A stretch of 25,181 bases of DNA from JBBKWH01 sp037968855. Its GTDB lineage: Bacteria; Pseudomonadota; Gammaproteobacteria; Pseudomonadales; Moraxellaceae. The stretch spans positions 1 to 25,181 of the forward strand of contig JBBKWH010000052.1 of NCBI GenBank assembly GCA_037968855.1. Direction: 5' to 3'. The position numbers and the translations under genes are program-made. This document shows positions 1 to 7,404 of this stretch, piece after piece. The first letter of the stretch is position 1. Every line of letters begins with the position of its first letter. The notes beneath the pieces are model-generated. The model ran no database searches. It saw only the letters and a list, made by a program, of their open reading frames with translations, and was not told the DNA's origin.

Positions 1-146
1 AGTGCTGATACAGCGGATCAGTGCTGCACCAGCCACAGCGAATCGGTGCGTGCTCGGTGGTTGTCGTTGTGGTCATGGCATCGCGTCCTGTGCGGTTGAT
101 TATTATTGTCAGTGGCTTACAGATGACGACTGAGTCGGCTGACGCA
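1..146. other. Window edge, no gene recognised
   Basis: Short stretch downstream of the minus-strand lipoprotein cluster. I see no convincing gene, terminator hairpin or repeat here. The open frame across it on the plus strand has low-complexity, unnatural composition (a run of valines). Confidence 0.4.
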
Positions 147-407
147 TTACTGGGTCGTGTCAGGACAAAAATCCACCCAACAGCGTTGCTGACTATCAAA
201 GTAGGCCAATGATTTTGGATCAATTTCACTTAATGGCAGCCAGAGTTCGACACCACGTTCGCCATCGCCACTGCTAAACAATAGCGCATCGTCGCTGATT
301 TCCATCACCCAACCGTGTAGCGGTTTGCCGTTGGCATCGTTTAAGCGTTGTTGATTGCCCGATTCGGCAAAGGCAATCCATTGATCCATGGTTAAAGCAA
401 CCGTCAT
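147..407 (-). CDS. Small acidic hypothetical protein (86 aa), last gene of the lipoprotein cluster
   Basis: I do not recognise a family. The product is a soluble, acidic protein rich in Trp and Asp, without a signal peptide or membrane segment. Its N-terminal part reads like a compact domain (MDQWIAFAESGNQQRL, then GWVMEISDDALLFSSGDG). It is probably real: the ATG is preceded by a GGAAG ribosome binding site at a normal distance, composition matches the neighbours, and it starts only 20 bp after the M23 peptidase gene on the same strand. A job linked to the upstream peptidases or to envelope maintenance is inference from position only. Confidence 0.65.
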   Translation of the reverse strand: MTVALTMDQWIAFAESGNQQRLNDANGKPLHGWVMEISDDALLFSSGDGERGVELWLPLSEIDPKSLAYFDSQQRCWVDFCPDTTQ

Positions 408-427
408 AACTGCATCTTCCGTTGGGC

Positions 428-973
428 CTAATCGGCCAAATAAGGGTAGGGGTTGGTGGCTTGCCCATTGCGCAAATAAATCCCGTAGTGCAAATGTGGG
501 CGGCCACCTTTGGCGTTGCCAGTATTACCGACTTCGCCAATTTTATCGCCTTGATCGATGCGCTGGCCAATCGAAATACGGCCAAAATCATCCAAATGGG
601 CATAGTAATGGCGGCTTAGGTCTGGGCCTAGCACCCAGACCGCCTTGCCACCTGCGCCGCCTGTACGAATACGCTGGATAATGCCATCGGTGCTTGAGCG
701 AACTGTGGTGCCTTTTTTGGCAAAAATATCAATGCCTTCATGTCGACGGCCATTGCTACGTGCTGCGCCCCATGTATCGCGCAGTTCGCGTGTAGCCACA
801 CCTTTGACCGGAATTGGCAAATGACGATCCAGCGACTGATTGGCCAGCCATGCGGTATCGGCTTTGCTCGGTTGCATGCTGCCTAACTTGGGGTTGGAGG
901 CGCAGCCAGTCAGCAGAGCCGTGCCCAGCAAGAGGGGCAATACCATTGATCTAAAATGATGAGTGATGGGCAT
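428..973 (-). CDS. M23/LytM-family lipoprotein endopeptidase (paralog 1)
   Basis: Predicted zinc metallo-endopeptidase acting on peptidoglycan cross-links. The 181-aa product has a lipoprotein signal with lipobox LTGC (Cys24), so it should be membrane-anchored. The LytM domain fills the C-terminal two thirds. All expected active-site residues are visible: H78 and D82 (HEGID), H126 (HYYAH) and H160/H162 (HLHYG). An AGGA motif lies before the ATG. It follows a second, closely related M23 gene by 25 bp and is followed after 20 bp by a small unknown gene, so the set is probably one transcript. With the catalytic set complete, an active hydrolase is more likely than a degenerate EnvC/NlpD-type activator. 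The substrate bond is not known. Confidence 0.9.
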   Translation of the reverse strand: MPITHHFRSMVLPLLLGTALLTGCASNPKLGSMQPSKADTAWLANQSLDRHLPIPVKGVATRELRDTWGAARSNGRRHEGIDIFAKKGTTVRSSTDGIIQRIRTGGAGGKAVWVLGPDLSRHYYAHLDDFGRISIGQRIDQGDKIGEVGNTGNAKGGRPHLHYGIYLRNGQATNPYPYLAD

Positions 974-998
974 GGGTTCACGTTCCTGTGTTGATCCA

Positions 999-1586
999 TT
1001 AACGGGATGTGGCTGATCTGCTGGTCAGTAGCGGGTAAGGATTGATCGCGCCTTGTCCGTTGCGATAAATGCCGTAATGCAAATGCGGCGGGGTGGTGCG
1101 GGCATTACCCGTATTGCCCACATAGCCCAAAATGTCGCCTGCAATGACCCAATCACCGGCCTGATAACTGCCGTATTCGCTGAGGTGTGCATAGTAATGA
1201 CGGGTCATGTCTGGCCCCAGTAGCCACACCACTTGACCGCCCAAGCTGTTTTGGCCGACGCTTAAAATCACCCCATGGGTATTGGCCAATACCGGCGTAC
1301 CTTTTTTGGCAAAAATATCGATGCCTTGGTGCTGACGGCCACCACTACGCGCTGCACCCCACGTATCACCCAGTTGAGCCGGTCGAATGCCTTGTACGGG
1401 CACTGGCAGTTGAGCGGGTAATGGCTCACGGCCCAGTTGCCAATAAGCCAGTGGTTGTTGCCATACCGAGGGCCGTTGCTGCGGATCAGTGGGTGCGCAG
1501 GCCGATAGCAGCAATACCACCAGTACATAGCCGATTGGTTGTAGGCGTGAGCGCAAGTGTCGGATGTGGTCGATTCTGTTAGGCAT
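999..1586 (-). CDS. M23/LytM-family lipoprotein endopeptidase (paralog 2)
   Basis: Tandem paralog of the M23 gene downstream. From the ATG at 1586 it encodes 195 aa; an in-frame TTG six bases upstream is possible but neither start has a clear Shine-Dalgarno. The lipobox LSAC puts the lipidated Cys at about residue 30. The peptidase domain shares long identical blocks with its neighbour (DTWGAARS, GIDIFAKKGT, HYYAHL, VGNTGNA, PHLHYGIY). The metal and catalytic residues H86, D90, H134, H168 and H170 are present. The start is 12 bp after the stop of the DUF2799-like gene, consistent with translational coupling in an operon. Expected role: cleavage of peptidoglycan peptide bonds at the periplasmic face of a membrane. 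Confidence 0.88.
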   Translation of the reverse strand: MPNRIDHIRHLRSRLQPIGYVLVVLLLSACAPTDPQQRPSVWQQPLAYWQLGREPLPAQLPVPVQGIRPAQLGDTWGAARSGGRQHQGIDIFAKKGTPVLANTHGVILSVGQNSLGGQVVWLLGPDMTRHYYAHLSEYGSYQAGDWVIAGDILGYVGNTGNARTTPPHLHYGIYRNGQGAINPYPLLTSRSATSR

Positions 1587-1598
1587 GGGCAAGGTCTG

Positions 1599-2186
1599 TT
1601 ATGGCGTACCACCATAGCGGCTATGGTAGGCGTTGAGTTCTAACTCGGCACGTTGCCGCTTCATGCGGGCGGTCAGTAGCTCGTCATCAAGCTCACGCAG
1701 GCGTCGACGAATCTCAATCCGTCGGGCATCTGAGGTGTCTTTTTGGGCCAATTCACGCTCGATTTTTTGTTGCTCATGATCCAGACGTTCAACCGCTTCG
1801 CGGGTCTCGTGTACACGGCTGCCTAAGCGGGCGGCAGGTTTGAGCGCAGCTTGCGTGGCCAATGGACAAATACTGATATTGCTGCTGCCAGTTAAAGCTG
1901 CATCTAACACTTGTGCAGGGGTACAGTAGTATTTAAGACCTTGTTGATAGCCTTGGCGGTATTGGCTAACCGCATTGGTCGCAACCGCGACGTTTTGCTC
2001 ACTACAGCTATCCACACGTTGTGCAATTTGTTCGCTACGTCCAGCGCTGCCATCTTGCTGGCCCATCTGCTGCCAGTTGGCAATTTTGCATTCAGTCGGC
2101 GACATGGTTTGACAACCAGCCAAGGTTAGTAGGGCGCAGGCCGTGAGAGTCAGTGTGGCGCTGTGTCGCAATGATGAGGTCAGCAT
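1599..2186 (-). CDS. DUF2799-like lipoprotein with C-terminal coiled coil
   Basis: 195-aa lipoprotein. The signal peptide ends in lipobox LAGC (Cys25). Residues ~33–108 carry the spaced W…G…DG…G, CSEQ, YRQGYQQGL, YC and CPLA pattern that I associate with DUF2799, a domain of unknown function found in lipoproteins. Residues ~120–185 are highly charged (Glu/Arg/Lys) and heptad-like, so a coiled coil is likely, perhaps spanning periplasm or wall. AAGGA lies at a normal distance before the ATG. It heads the lipoprotein and peptidase cluster. Because it is followed directly by two M23 enzymes, it may scaffold or regulate them; that is inference. Confidence 0.8.
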   Translation of the reverse strand: MLTSSLRHSATLTLTACALLTLAGCQTMSPTECKIANWQQMGQQDGSAGRSEQIAQRVDSCSEQNVAVATNAVSQYRQGYQQGLKYYCTPAQVLDAALTGSSNISICPLATQAALKPAARLGSRVHETREAVERLDHEQQKIERELAQKDTSDARRIEIRRRLRELDDELLTARMKRQRAELELNAYHSRYGGTP

Positions 2187-2268
2187 CGGTCCATTCCTTC
2201 AAATCAAGCCAAAAGCGTCAGTGCTGCCTTGAGCTTAACGGATCAAGCGCCGATTGGGGAATGTCAGA

Positions 2269-3327
2269 TTAAGGCGTGATGCTGCTGGCTTGAATCAGTT
2301 TTTGCATCGCTTGTGGAATACCAACGCTGCTGGCCTCTTCTGTGGTGATCCAACGTAACACCGCTTGATCGGCATTCAGTTCCATCAACAAGGCTTCGGC
2401 CTGACTGCTATCCATCGCCAGATGCACCGCCTGAAGCTCCCACGTAAAGTGAGTAAAGCTATGCCGCACCCACGCACCTTGCTGCATCTGGCTGGCATAG
2501 CGTTGAGTCAGTTGTTGCCAGATCGATGGATTTTCAATGATCGGCAAACTCCACAAACCGCCCCATAATCCTTCGCTGGGGCGTTGTTGCCAGAGCCAAG
2601 TTGTTGGCTGCTGATGGTGATCGGCTAAGATTAAAACATTGGCTTGACGGGTTGGCGTGGCTTTTTTGGCGCTTTTTTGCGGAAAGTCTAAGACGCGACC
2701 TTGGGCAAACGCTTGGCAGTCGGACTGCATCGGGCAATACAGACACAATGGTTTTTTGCTGGTGCAGACCGTCGCGCCCAGATCCATAATCGCTTGGGTA
2801 TAGTCGGCGTTACGTGCGGTAGGGGTCAGTTGTTCGGCCAGTTGCCACAGTTGCTTGATCACTACCGGTTTGGCGCTATCGCCTTCAATCGCCCGCCAGC
2901 GGGTTAAGACGCGTTTGACGTTGCCATCCATAATCACGCCGTACTGCCGCAGGCCCAAAGACATCAATGCACCAGCAGTCGAGGGGCCAATGCCAGACAA
3001 TGCCTGCCATTCCATCAACGTCTGCGGAAAATGCCCTTGCGCCGCGACCACGCCAGCGGCCTTGTGCAAATTGCGCGCGCGTGCGTAATAGCCAAGCCCC
3101 GCCCAATATGGCGCAACGTCATCCCAATGCGCTTGGCCTAGAGCCTCAACAGTCGGAAAACGCTGGATAAACCGATCAAAATACTGCAACACTGTTTTGA
3201 CCTGTGTCTGCTGCAACATCACTTCGGACACCCAGACTTTGTATGGATCATCACTGACTTGCCACGGCAAATCGTGCCGACCATGTTGATCAAACCAGTC
3301 CAGCAGGCGCGTTGCAAACTCATTCAT
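2269..3327 (-). CDS. mutY: A/G-specific adenine DNA glycosylase MutY
   Basis: Removes adenine mispaired with 8-oxoguanine or G in base excision repair. I place the start at the ATG at 3327 (MNEFATRLLDW), giving 352 aa, almost the length of E. coli MutY (350). The longer frame would need a TTG and adds nine unrelated residues. Key features numbered from this ATG: catalytic Glu35 in SEVMLQQTQ, a helix-hairpin-helix around LSGIGPSTAGA (~110–120), catalytic Asp134 in MDGNVKRVL, and the 4Fe-4S cluster pattern C-x6-C-x2-C-x5-C at 188, 195, 198 and 204. A C-terminal MutT-like 8-oxoG recognition domain follows (RPSEGLWGGLWSLP). It lies 82 bp upstream of the lipoprotein cluster with no clear terminator between, so partial co-transcription is possible. 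Confidence 0.97.
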   Translation of the reverse strand: MNEFATRLLDWFDQHGRHDLPWQVSDDPYKVWVSEVMLQQTQVKTVLQYFDRFIQRFPTVEALGQAHWDDVAPYWAGLGYYARARNLHKAAGVVAAQGHFPQTLMEWQALSGIGPSTAGALMSLGLRQYGVIMDGNVKRVLTRWRAIEGDSAKPVVIKQLWQLAEQLTPTARNADYTQAIMDLGATVCTSKKPLCLYCPMQSDCQAFAQGRVLDFPQKSAKKATPTRQANVLILADHHQQPTTWLWQQRPSEGLWGGLWSLPIIENPSIWQQLTQRYASQMQQGAWVRHSFTHFTWELQAVHLAMDSSQAEALLMELNADQAVLRWITTEEASSVGIPQAMQKLIQASSITP

Positions 3328-3390
3328 ATCAATTCCATAGCAAGGGCAATCCAAAAAATCTATCTGGGATGTGGGGGCAGGCTAGATGCA

Positions 3391-3422
3391 AAAAAAGGGA
3401 GCGATGAATGGCTCCCTTTTTG
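3391..3422 (-). terminator. Rho-independent terminator after the dienelactone hydrolase gene
   Basis: An 11-bp perfect stem (arms 3392–3402 and 3411–3421, GGGAGC core) with an 8-nt loop is flanked by A and T runs on both strands. It could work in both directions but serves the minus-strand hydrolase gene and separates it from mutY. Confidence 0.9.
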
Positions 3423-3461
3423 ATCACATCAGTCTATTGAGTCGATATTAGCCCAGCTTTG

Positions 3462-4199
3462 TTACCCCAATTTTTTGGCCAGAAAATCCACTAGATTTTG
3501 CCATGATGCCTGCTCAGCTTGGGCGTTGTAGCCAAGGTCTACGCCATTGTCTTTGGCGCGTTGATCGGCGGCAGGGTTGGTAAAGCCGTGTTTGGCACCG
3601 TCATGCACATGCACGGTATAACGAATGTTGGCCTTGTCCATCTCTTGGCGGAAGGCTTCGAGTTTGTCCATACTGACCATGCTGTCGTCGCCACCATGTT
3701 CAATCAGCACATCGGCCTGAAAGGTCTCTGGATCAGCCGGTTGCTTAGGCGAGAGTTCACCATGAAAGGTCGCAATGGCTTTGAGTGGCATGCCTTCGCG
3801 TGCCATATCCAGCGCAATCTTGCCACCAAAGCAATAGCCAATCGCCGCCAGACGCGTCGCATCGACTTGCTCAAGACCAACCAGTTGCTCAAGCCCAGCA
3901 CGGGCGCGCTGCATCAGCATGTCTGGATGTTGCAACATGTGCATCATCCAGTCGTTGGCTTGGCTGGCATCGGTGGTGGTTTTGCCGTCGCCATACACAT
4001 CAATCGCCAGTGCGGCATAGCCCAGTGCGGCCAGTTCTTCAGCACGGCGGTTCGGGTAGTCAGTCACGCCCCACCATTCGGGTGCAACGATCACAGCAGC
4101 GACCGGACGACTGGTATCGGCGGGTAGGGCCAAGTGGCTTACCAGTGTTGCGCCATCGGCAGCAGTATAGGTCAAGGTTTGGGTGGTGATTCCGCTCAT
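3462..4199 (-). CDS. Dienelactone hydrolase family protein
   Basis: 245-aa cytosolic alpha/beta-hydrolase of the dienelactone hydrolase (DLH) family. The nucleophile is a cysteine rather than serine, at Cys123 in GYCFGG, with an acid at Asp171/172 (GGDDSMV) and His204 (KHGF). This matches the Cys-Asp-His triad and the spacing known for the family. The PEWWG motif near residue 40 is the usual active-site glutamate region. No chlorocatechol or aromatic degradation genes are nearby, so the true substrate is unknown; many such proteins are general esterases or lactonases. A GGAG motif lies 7 nt before the ATG. It appears monocistronic, with a strong terminator downstream. Confidence 0.9.
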   Translation of the reverse strand: MSGITTQTLTYTAADGATLVSHLALPADTSRPVAAVIVAPEWWGVTDYPNRRAEELAALGYAALAIDVYGDGKTTTDASQANDWMMHMLQHPDMLMQRARAGLEQLVGLEQVDATRLAAIGYCFGGKIALDMAREGMPLKAIATFHGELSPKQPADPETFQADVLIEHGGDDSMVSMDKLEAFRQEMDKANIRYTVHVHDGAKHGFTNPAADQRAKDNGVDLGYNAQAEQASWQNLVDFLAKKLG

Positions 4200-4350
4200 C
4201 AGAAGTACTCCATGTCAGGTGATCAAAAGATCAGGTTGCCAAAGCAAGGCTTGCAGTGTGGCCCAGTCCATAGGCGGTGCACCAGCAATTGGCTGTTTTG
4301 TTTGGCGGTAAAACTGTAGAGCAACTGTTGAAAAAGCGTGTTGTACCAAC

Positions 4351-4385
4351 AAAAACGCCTTGACCATCGAGAGGATCAAGGCGTT
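4351..4385 (-). terminator. Rho-independent terminator after the cytochrome c gene
   Basis: Arms 4354–4363 and 4376–4385 form a 10-bp stem (AACGCCTTGA). On the minus strand it is followed by a T run, as expected for the end of the cytochrome transcript. Confidence 0.85.
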
Positions 4386-4411
4386 GTAAAGATCAGATCT
4401 ATGGCAAGCGA

Positions 4412-4816
4412 TTATTTTTTGCTGTTTAAAAACGCAATCAAATCTTGTTGCAGTGCTGCATCGTCCAAGCCGTCATATTTCATCCGACCACCGACCACAA
4501 AGGTACGTGGGTTTTTGACATACGACGCCAGATTGGCATTGGTCCAAACGACTTTGGAGGCTTTTAAGGCATCCGAGTATTTGGCAAAACCCGCGACCGA
4601 GGCCGCCGGTTTATTCATGATACCGAACAGCGACGGGCCTTTTTTATTGACGCCCGCTGTCATGCTATGACAATCGGCGCAATCGGTTGCAAACACATCG
4701 GCACCCGACGCCAGATCAGCAGCCATGCTATGCGAGGCCAACAATGCACTACTGGTCAACATCAGCACTGCGATCCGGCGCGACAACATCACAGCCATCA
4801 GACCAAAATGATTCAT
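4412..4816 (-). CDS. Periplasmic class I c-type cytochrome
   Basis: Small soluble one-haem cytochrome c, a periplasmic electron carrier. The haem is attached at Cys46-Ala-Asp-Cys49-His50, and Met112 in GGRMKYDGL is the likely second axial ligand. The NKKGPSLFGI stretch is typical of mitochondrial-like cytochromes c. A Sec signal peptide ends near SHSMA–AD. I chose the ATG at 4816 (134 aa) because it overlaps the stop of the upstream outer-membrane haem gene as TAATG, a coupling arrangement. An ATG at 4822, a TTG at 4831 and an internal Met just before the signal core are alternatives. Its coupling to the haem-barrel gene and nearness to cytochrome b561 suggest they share an electron path. Confidence 0.9.
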   Translation of the reverse strand: MNHFGLMAVMLSRRIAVLMLTSSALLASHSMAADLASGADVFATDCADCHSMTAGVNKKGPSLFGIMNKPAASVAGFAKYSDALKASKVVWTNANLASYVKNPRTFVVGGRMKYDGLDDAALQQDLIAFLNSKK

Positions 4817-6164
4817 TACCATGATGTCCAAAGGTAACCAAGGAGCGTGTCATTATCCTTGGCATTTGTGCCGGAATTATCGTAATTGTCCTTCGCGCCG
4901 TTAAATTTGGTATAGCCCGTATATTGCAGACCAAGGCGCACATTGGCCCACGGTGCCATCCACGAGGCTTCTTTACCAAACGGCGTCCAAGCCGCTTCAA
5001 CGGTATAGCCTTGCGAGTTGGGCTTATGCACACGGTTGTCCACATAAACCAACGCATCTTCTGAACCATTGCTGGCAAATGCACCGAGGCTTAAACCGTA
5101 GCTTTGGTCATAGGTATATGAGCCATTGATGTTCATGCTGTTGAGATGGCCAAGGTTGTTAAACGCTTCACCGGCTGCAAATGCTGCTTCACGTTTTTGA
5201 TTTTCATGAATATAGCTACCAGCGGCGGTCCAGATGTTTTTGCGATTACCCAAATACTGATATTGCGCGTCAACGCCCACATCGGTCAGGCGATCATAAC
5301 GGCTGTTACCAGCATCAATCGGACGCACATAACTTTGCATCGCCACCACACCCACTGAGTAGTTGGCTGCGCGGTTTTGTTTGTAATACGCCAGACGGCC
5401 ATAGGGGCTAAAGCCATTGGTTTTGACTTCTGGTTCAATGTTTTCGATGTTATCTAGCAGTTTTTTGGCTTGATCGCGATACGCGCCAGCTTCCAAATAA
5501 ATACCGTTTGGCATCAAGGTATAGGCGGTTAAACCATATAAACGACCATCTAAACCCGTTTGCAGTAAGGTTTCTGCATCTGGGCCAGATGCCAGCTCAG
5601 AACCAATATACGGAAAACTAAAGGCGGGTAAGGTATTAAACGGGTCTTGTAGGGTTGGGGTGGTATTTAAAGATAAACCCACAATCGCTGGTTTATCGCT
5701 GGTTTATCGCTGCCCATCACCTGTGCTTCTTTGGCATAACGCACATCTAAATGATCCAGCGCCGTGGTGCGCTCGACAGCATTATAAGTAATCTGCGTAA
5801 ATGTACCGATATGGTCGGTCAACTTACCCGCAATAAATGCCGAAAATTCTTGAAACGTGACGTTGTTGTTGGGATCGTAGTGCTCGGCAGGCTCTGCTTG
5901 ATCTTTACGGGTATTGGTAAATGTCGCGGTCAACATGCCGGAGAGTGGCAAGCTCTTGCTGCCATTGCTATCGGCATAACCATTTAATTTAAAAGCAATA
6001 CCATGTGGCGTCAGTTGTGGGCCAAATGCACCGACGTGACAGGCCGTACAGGCATCGCCAGTTTGACGAGAATAGCTTGGTACCGCTTGCGCCGTCATTT
6101 GCCAGCCTAAACCTAAGCCCAATAATGCAACAGATGCCACACGCATCATGAGGGGTTTTATCAT
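4816..6164 (-). pseudogene. Outer-membrane-type haem protein (cytochrome c domain plus predicted barrel), frameshifted by an 11-bp duplication
   Basis: Two overlapping minus-strand frames (6164–5667 and 5682–4816) are the halves of one gene. The start is the ATG at 6164, preceded by AAGGGA. The signal peptide ends AQA–VP; one haem site CTACH follows at residues 39–43, then PQLTPHGIAFKLNGY. The remainder has the alternating, aromatic-rich pattern of an outer-membrane beta-barrel and ends in Trp. The frame breaks inside a 29-nt tract of period 11 at 5684–5712. Deleting one 11-nt unit restores a continuous 445-aa product reading GSDKPAIVGLSLNT, which fits the family's continuous sequence. As written, translation stops about 10 residues past the break. 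It may be a recent loss or a reversible switch. The likely role when intact is haem-based electron transfer at the outer membrane (inference). Confidence 0.82.
5684..5712. repeat. 11-bp tandem repeat, 2.6 copies, disrupting the haem-barrel gene
   Basis: Every base from 5684 to 5701 equals the base 11 positions later. The unit on the coding strand is AGCGATAAACC. With one unit removed, a CAGCGAT direct repeat 11 bp apart remains, which would be the natural substrate for slippage to create the duplication. Confidence 0.95.
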
Positions 6165-6251
6165 GGTGAATTCCCTTTGGTAGAATATGCTGCATTTATA
6201 CGCTTTTTTTGTATTTTGTATATGGTTTTTGGCAGGTTTTAGATGGAAAAA

Positions 6252-6277
6252 ATTATAATTTGTTATGTGGTTCACAT
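6252..6277 (-). promoter_or_regulatory. Possible promoter and operator of the haem-barrel/cytochrome c operon
   Basis: In an AT-rich intergenic stretch, a perfect TATAAT on the minus strand (6252–6257) sits about 90 bp before the ATG. Next to it, where a –35 region would lie, is the inverted repeat ATGTG-N3-CACAT (6265–6277). There is no good TTGACA, so an activator- or repressor-controlled promoter is plausible. Weak evidence. Confidence 0.35.
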
Positions 6278-6291
6278 TGTTTTTTATATTG

Positions 6292-6328
6292 AAAAATACC
6301 AGTAGATATGGGCTATCCGCTGGTATTT
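6292..6328 (-). terminator. Rho-independent terminator after cytochrome b561
   Basis: Arms 6294–6302 and 6320–6328 (AAATACCAG) form a 9-bp stem with additional inner pairing. On the minus strand a T run follows. This separates the b561 transcript from the haem-barrel operon. Confidence 0.75.
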
Positions 6329-6359
6329 AAACAGCCAATCATAAAATGCAGAAGATGGT

Positions 6360-6944
6360 TTATTTCATCCGATTGATCAATTTGTCCTTCATGATTAATT
6401 GATGGTAAAGCGCCGCAACAATATGCAATAGCGTTAATACCCACAAGCTGGTCCAGACTAGCTCCGTGTGTAGTTCATGCACAATTTTTTTGAGGTGGCG
6501 ATCAGCATCAATGACCGTAGGCAGATCAAACCAACCCAAAATATTGACCGGATGACCACCCAGTTGCACCATCAAAATACCGGTGATCGGCATGGCCAAC
6601 ATCAATAGATACAGCAATCCATGGGTGCTATGCGCAAGCCGTTGTTGCCAAACAGGGCCAGTAGCCGCAGGCGGTGCAGATTTGCGGGTGCTGACTCGGC
6701 TCACAATCCGGCCAATAATCCACATTAAGAACAGCACACCATAGGCTTTATGCCAGTCGAGCAGTTGATCGGTGTCGTCACTGGTGTTTTCGTGTAGCCA
6801 GATCAGCGCCCATGTGGTCAGCAGCAGGAGCGCCGACGTCCAATGGAACAGACGTACCAACAACGGCCAGCGGGCGCTGATGGATCGTGGCAAACGTTCT
6901 TGATCATCGGACGATAAAGGCACCGGATAGCTCCGTTTAAGCAT
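6360..6944 (-). CDS. Cytochrome b561-type inner-membrane dihaem protein
   Basis: 194-aa membrane protein with four predicted transmembrane helices, of the bacterial cytochrome b561 family that exchanges electrons between quinol and periplasmic acceptors. Haem ligand candidates lie in the expected helices: His34 (LFHWTSA), His65 (DWHKAYG), His105/108 (AHSTHGLLY), His156/159 (VHELHTEL) and His174 (LHIVAAL). MLAMPITGILM is a typical third-helix signature. The first ~25 residues form a hydrophilic extension. No strong ribosome binding site is seen at the ATG. A PmrA-type TTAA-N7-TTAA box lies ~50 bp upstream. It is transcribed separately from, but in the same direction as, the two cytochrome c genes that follow. 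Confidence 0.9.
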   Translation of the reverse strand: MLKRSYPVPLSSDDQERLPRSISARWPLLVRLFHWTSALLLLTTWALIWLHENTSDDTDQLLDWHKAYGVLFLMWIIGRIVSRVSTRKSAPPAATGPVWQQRLAHSTHGLLYLLMLAMPITGILMVQLGGHPVNILGWFDLPTVIDADRHLKKIVHELHTELVWTSLWVLTLLHIVAALYHQLIMKDKLINRMK

Positions 6945-6991
6945 AGGTGTTGCAATAGATAAGCAGCGTACGGGATCGTCGCTAGTGTTAC

Positions 6992-7008
6992 CTTAAGCCA
7001 AGATTAAG
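6992..7008 (-). promoter_or_regulatory. PmrA/QseB-type response-regulator box upstream of cytochrome b561
   Basis: On the gene's strand the sequence reads CTTAAT-CTTGG-CTTAAG, an exact match to the published PmrA box YTTAAK-N5-YTTAAK. It lies 48–64 bp before the b561 start codon, a plausible place for an activator. No two-component genes are in the window. A chance match in one short site cannot be excluded. Confidence 0.4.
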
Positions 7009-7186
7009 GCTGTGATGGGATTGGCGTATTGAGTGGCCAAGACGGCTGTTGGCTGCCTATAGCGTGGTGTGGTCTGATAGTTGTATCAGATCGGAAGGTT
7101 TGGATGATTGAATAAAACTAAGTTAAAAATAGACTGCACTAGGGATTTATTTAAGGTGGTTGAGTCAAAATAAATATAGACATTAA

Positions 7187-7218
7187 AATAAAAAACCCAC
7201 TCAATTGAGCAGGTTCTT
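7187..7218 (-). terminator. Terminator after the DUF1328 gene
   Basis: A minus-strand hairpin (AACC…CTCAATTGAG…GGTT with two G·T wobble pairs) is followed by a T-rich run, 25–55 bp after the stop of the small membrane protein gene. Confidence 0.65.
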
Positions 7219-7242
7219 TAAATAAATGAAGAGGGTCAGATA

Positions 7243-7404
7243 TTATGCAAGTCGACCACGGCTGACAAAAGCAACAATCGCCAAGATCACTGCAACAACC
7301 AAGAAAATCCATGCAAAGTCAGCAGATAGACCGGCAACGCCGCCAAAACCTAACAGACTTGCAACCAGTGCCACTACGGCAAAAATAATAGCCCAACGAA
7401 ACAT
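7243..7404 (-). CDS. DUF1328 (YtjA-like) small membrane protein, 53 aa
   Basis: Tiny hydrophobic protein starting MFRWAIIFAVVALVASLLGFG and ending FVSRGRLA. Two predicted transmembrane helices are separated by GGVAGLSADF. Length, the start MFRWA and the two-helix plan match the DUF1328/YtjA family of unknown function. The ATG is preceded by TTGGAG at an ideal distance, and a terminator follows the stop. The opposite-strand frame over the same bases is Lys/Thr-rich and is a shadow. Confidence 0.9.
   Translation of the reverse strand: MFRWAIIFAVVALVASLLGFGGVAGLSADFAWIFLVVAVILAIVAFVSRGRLA

Noticed and set aside
3519..4127. 202-aa open frame on the plus strand over the dienelactone hydrolase gene
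   Set aside because: It is a shadow of a strongly supported family gene on the other strand and has no ribosome binding site or recognisable domain.
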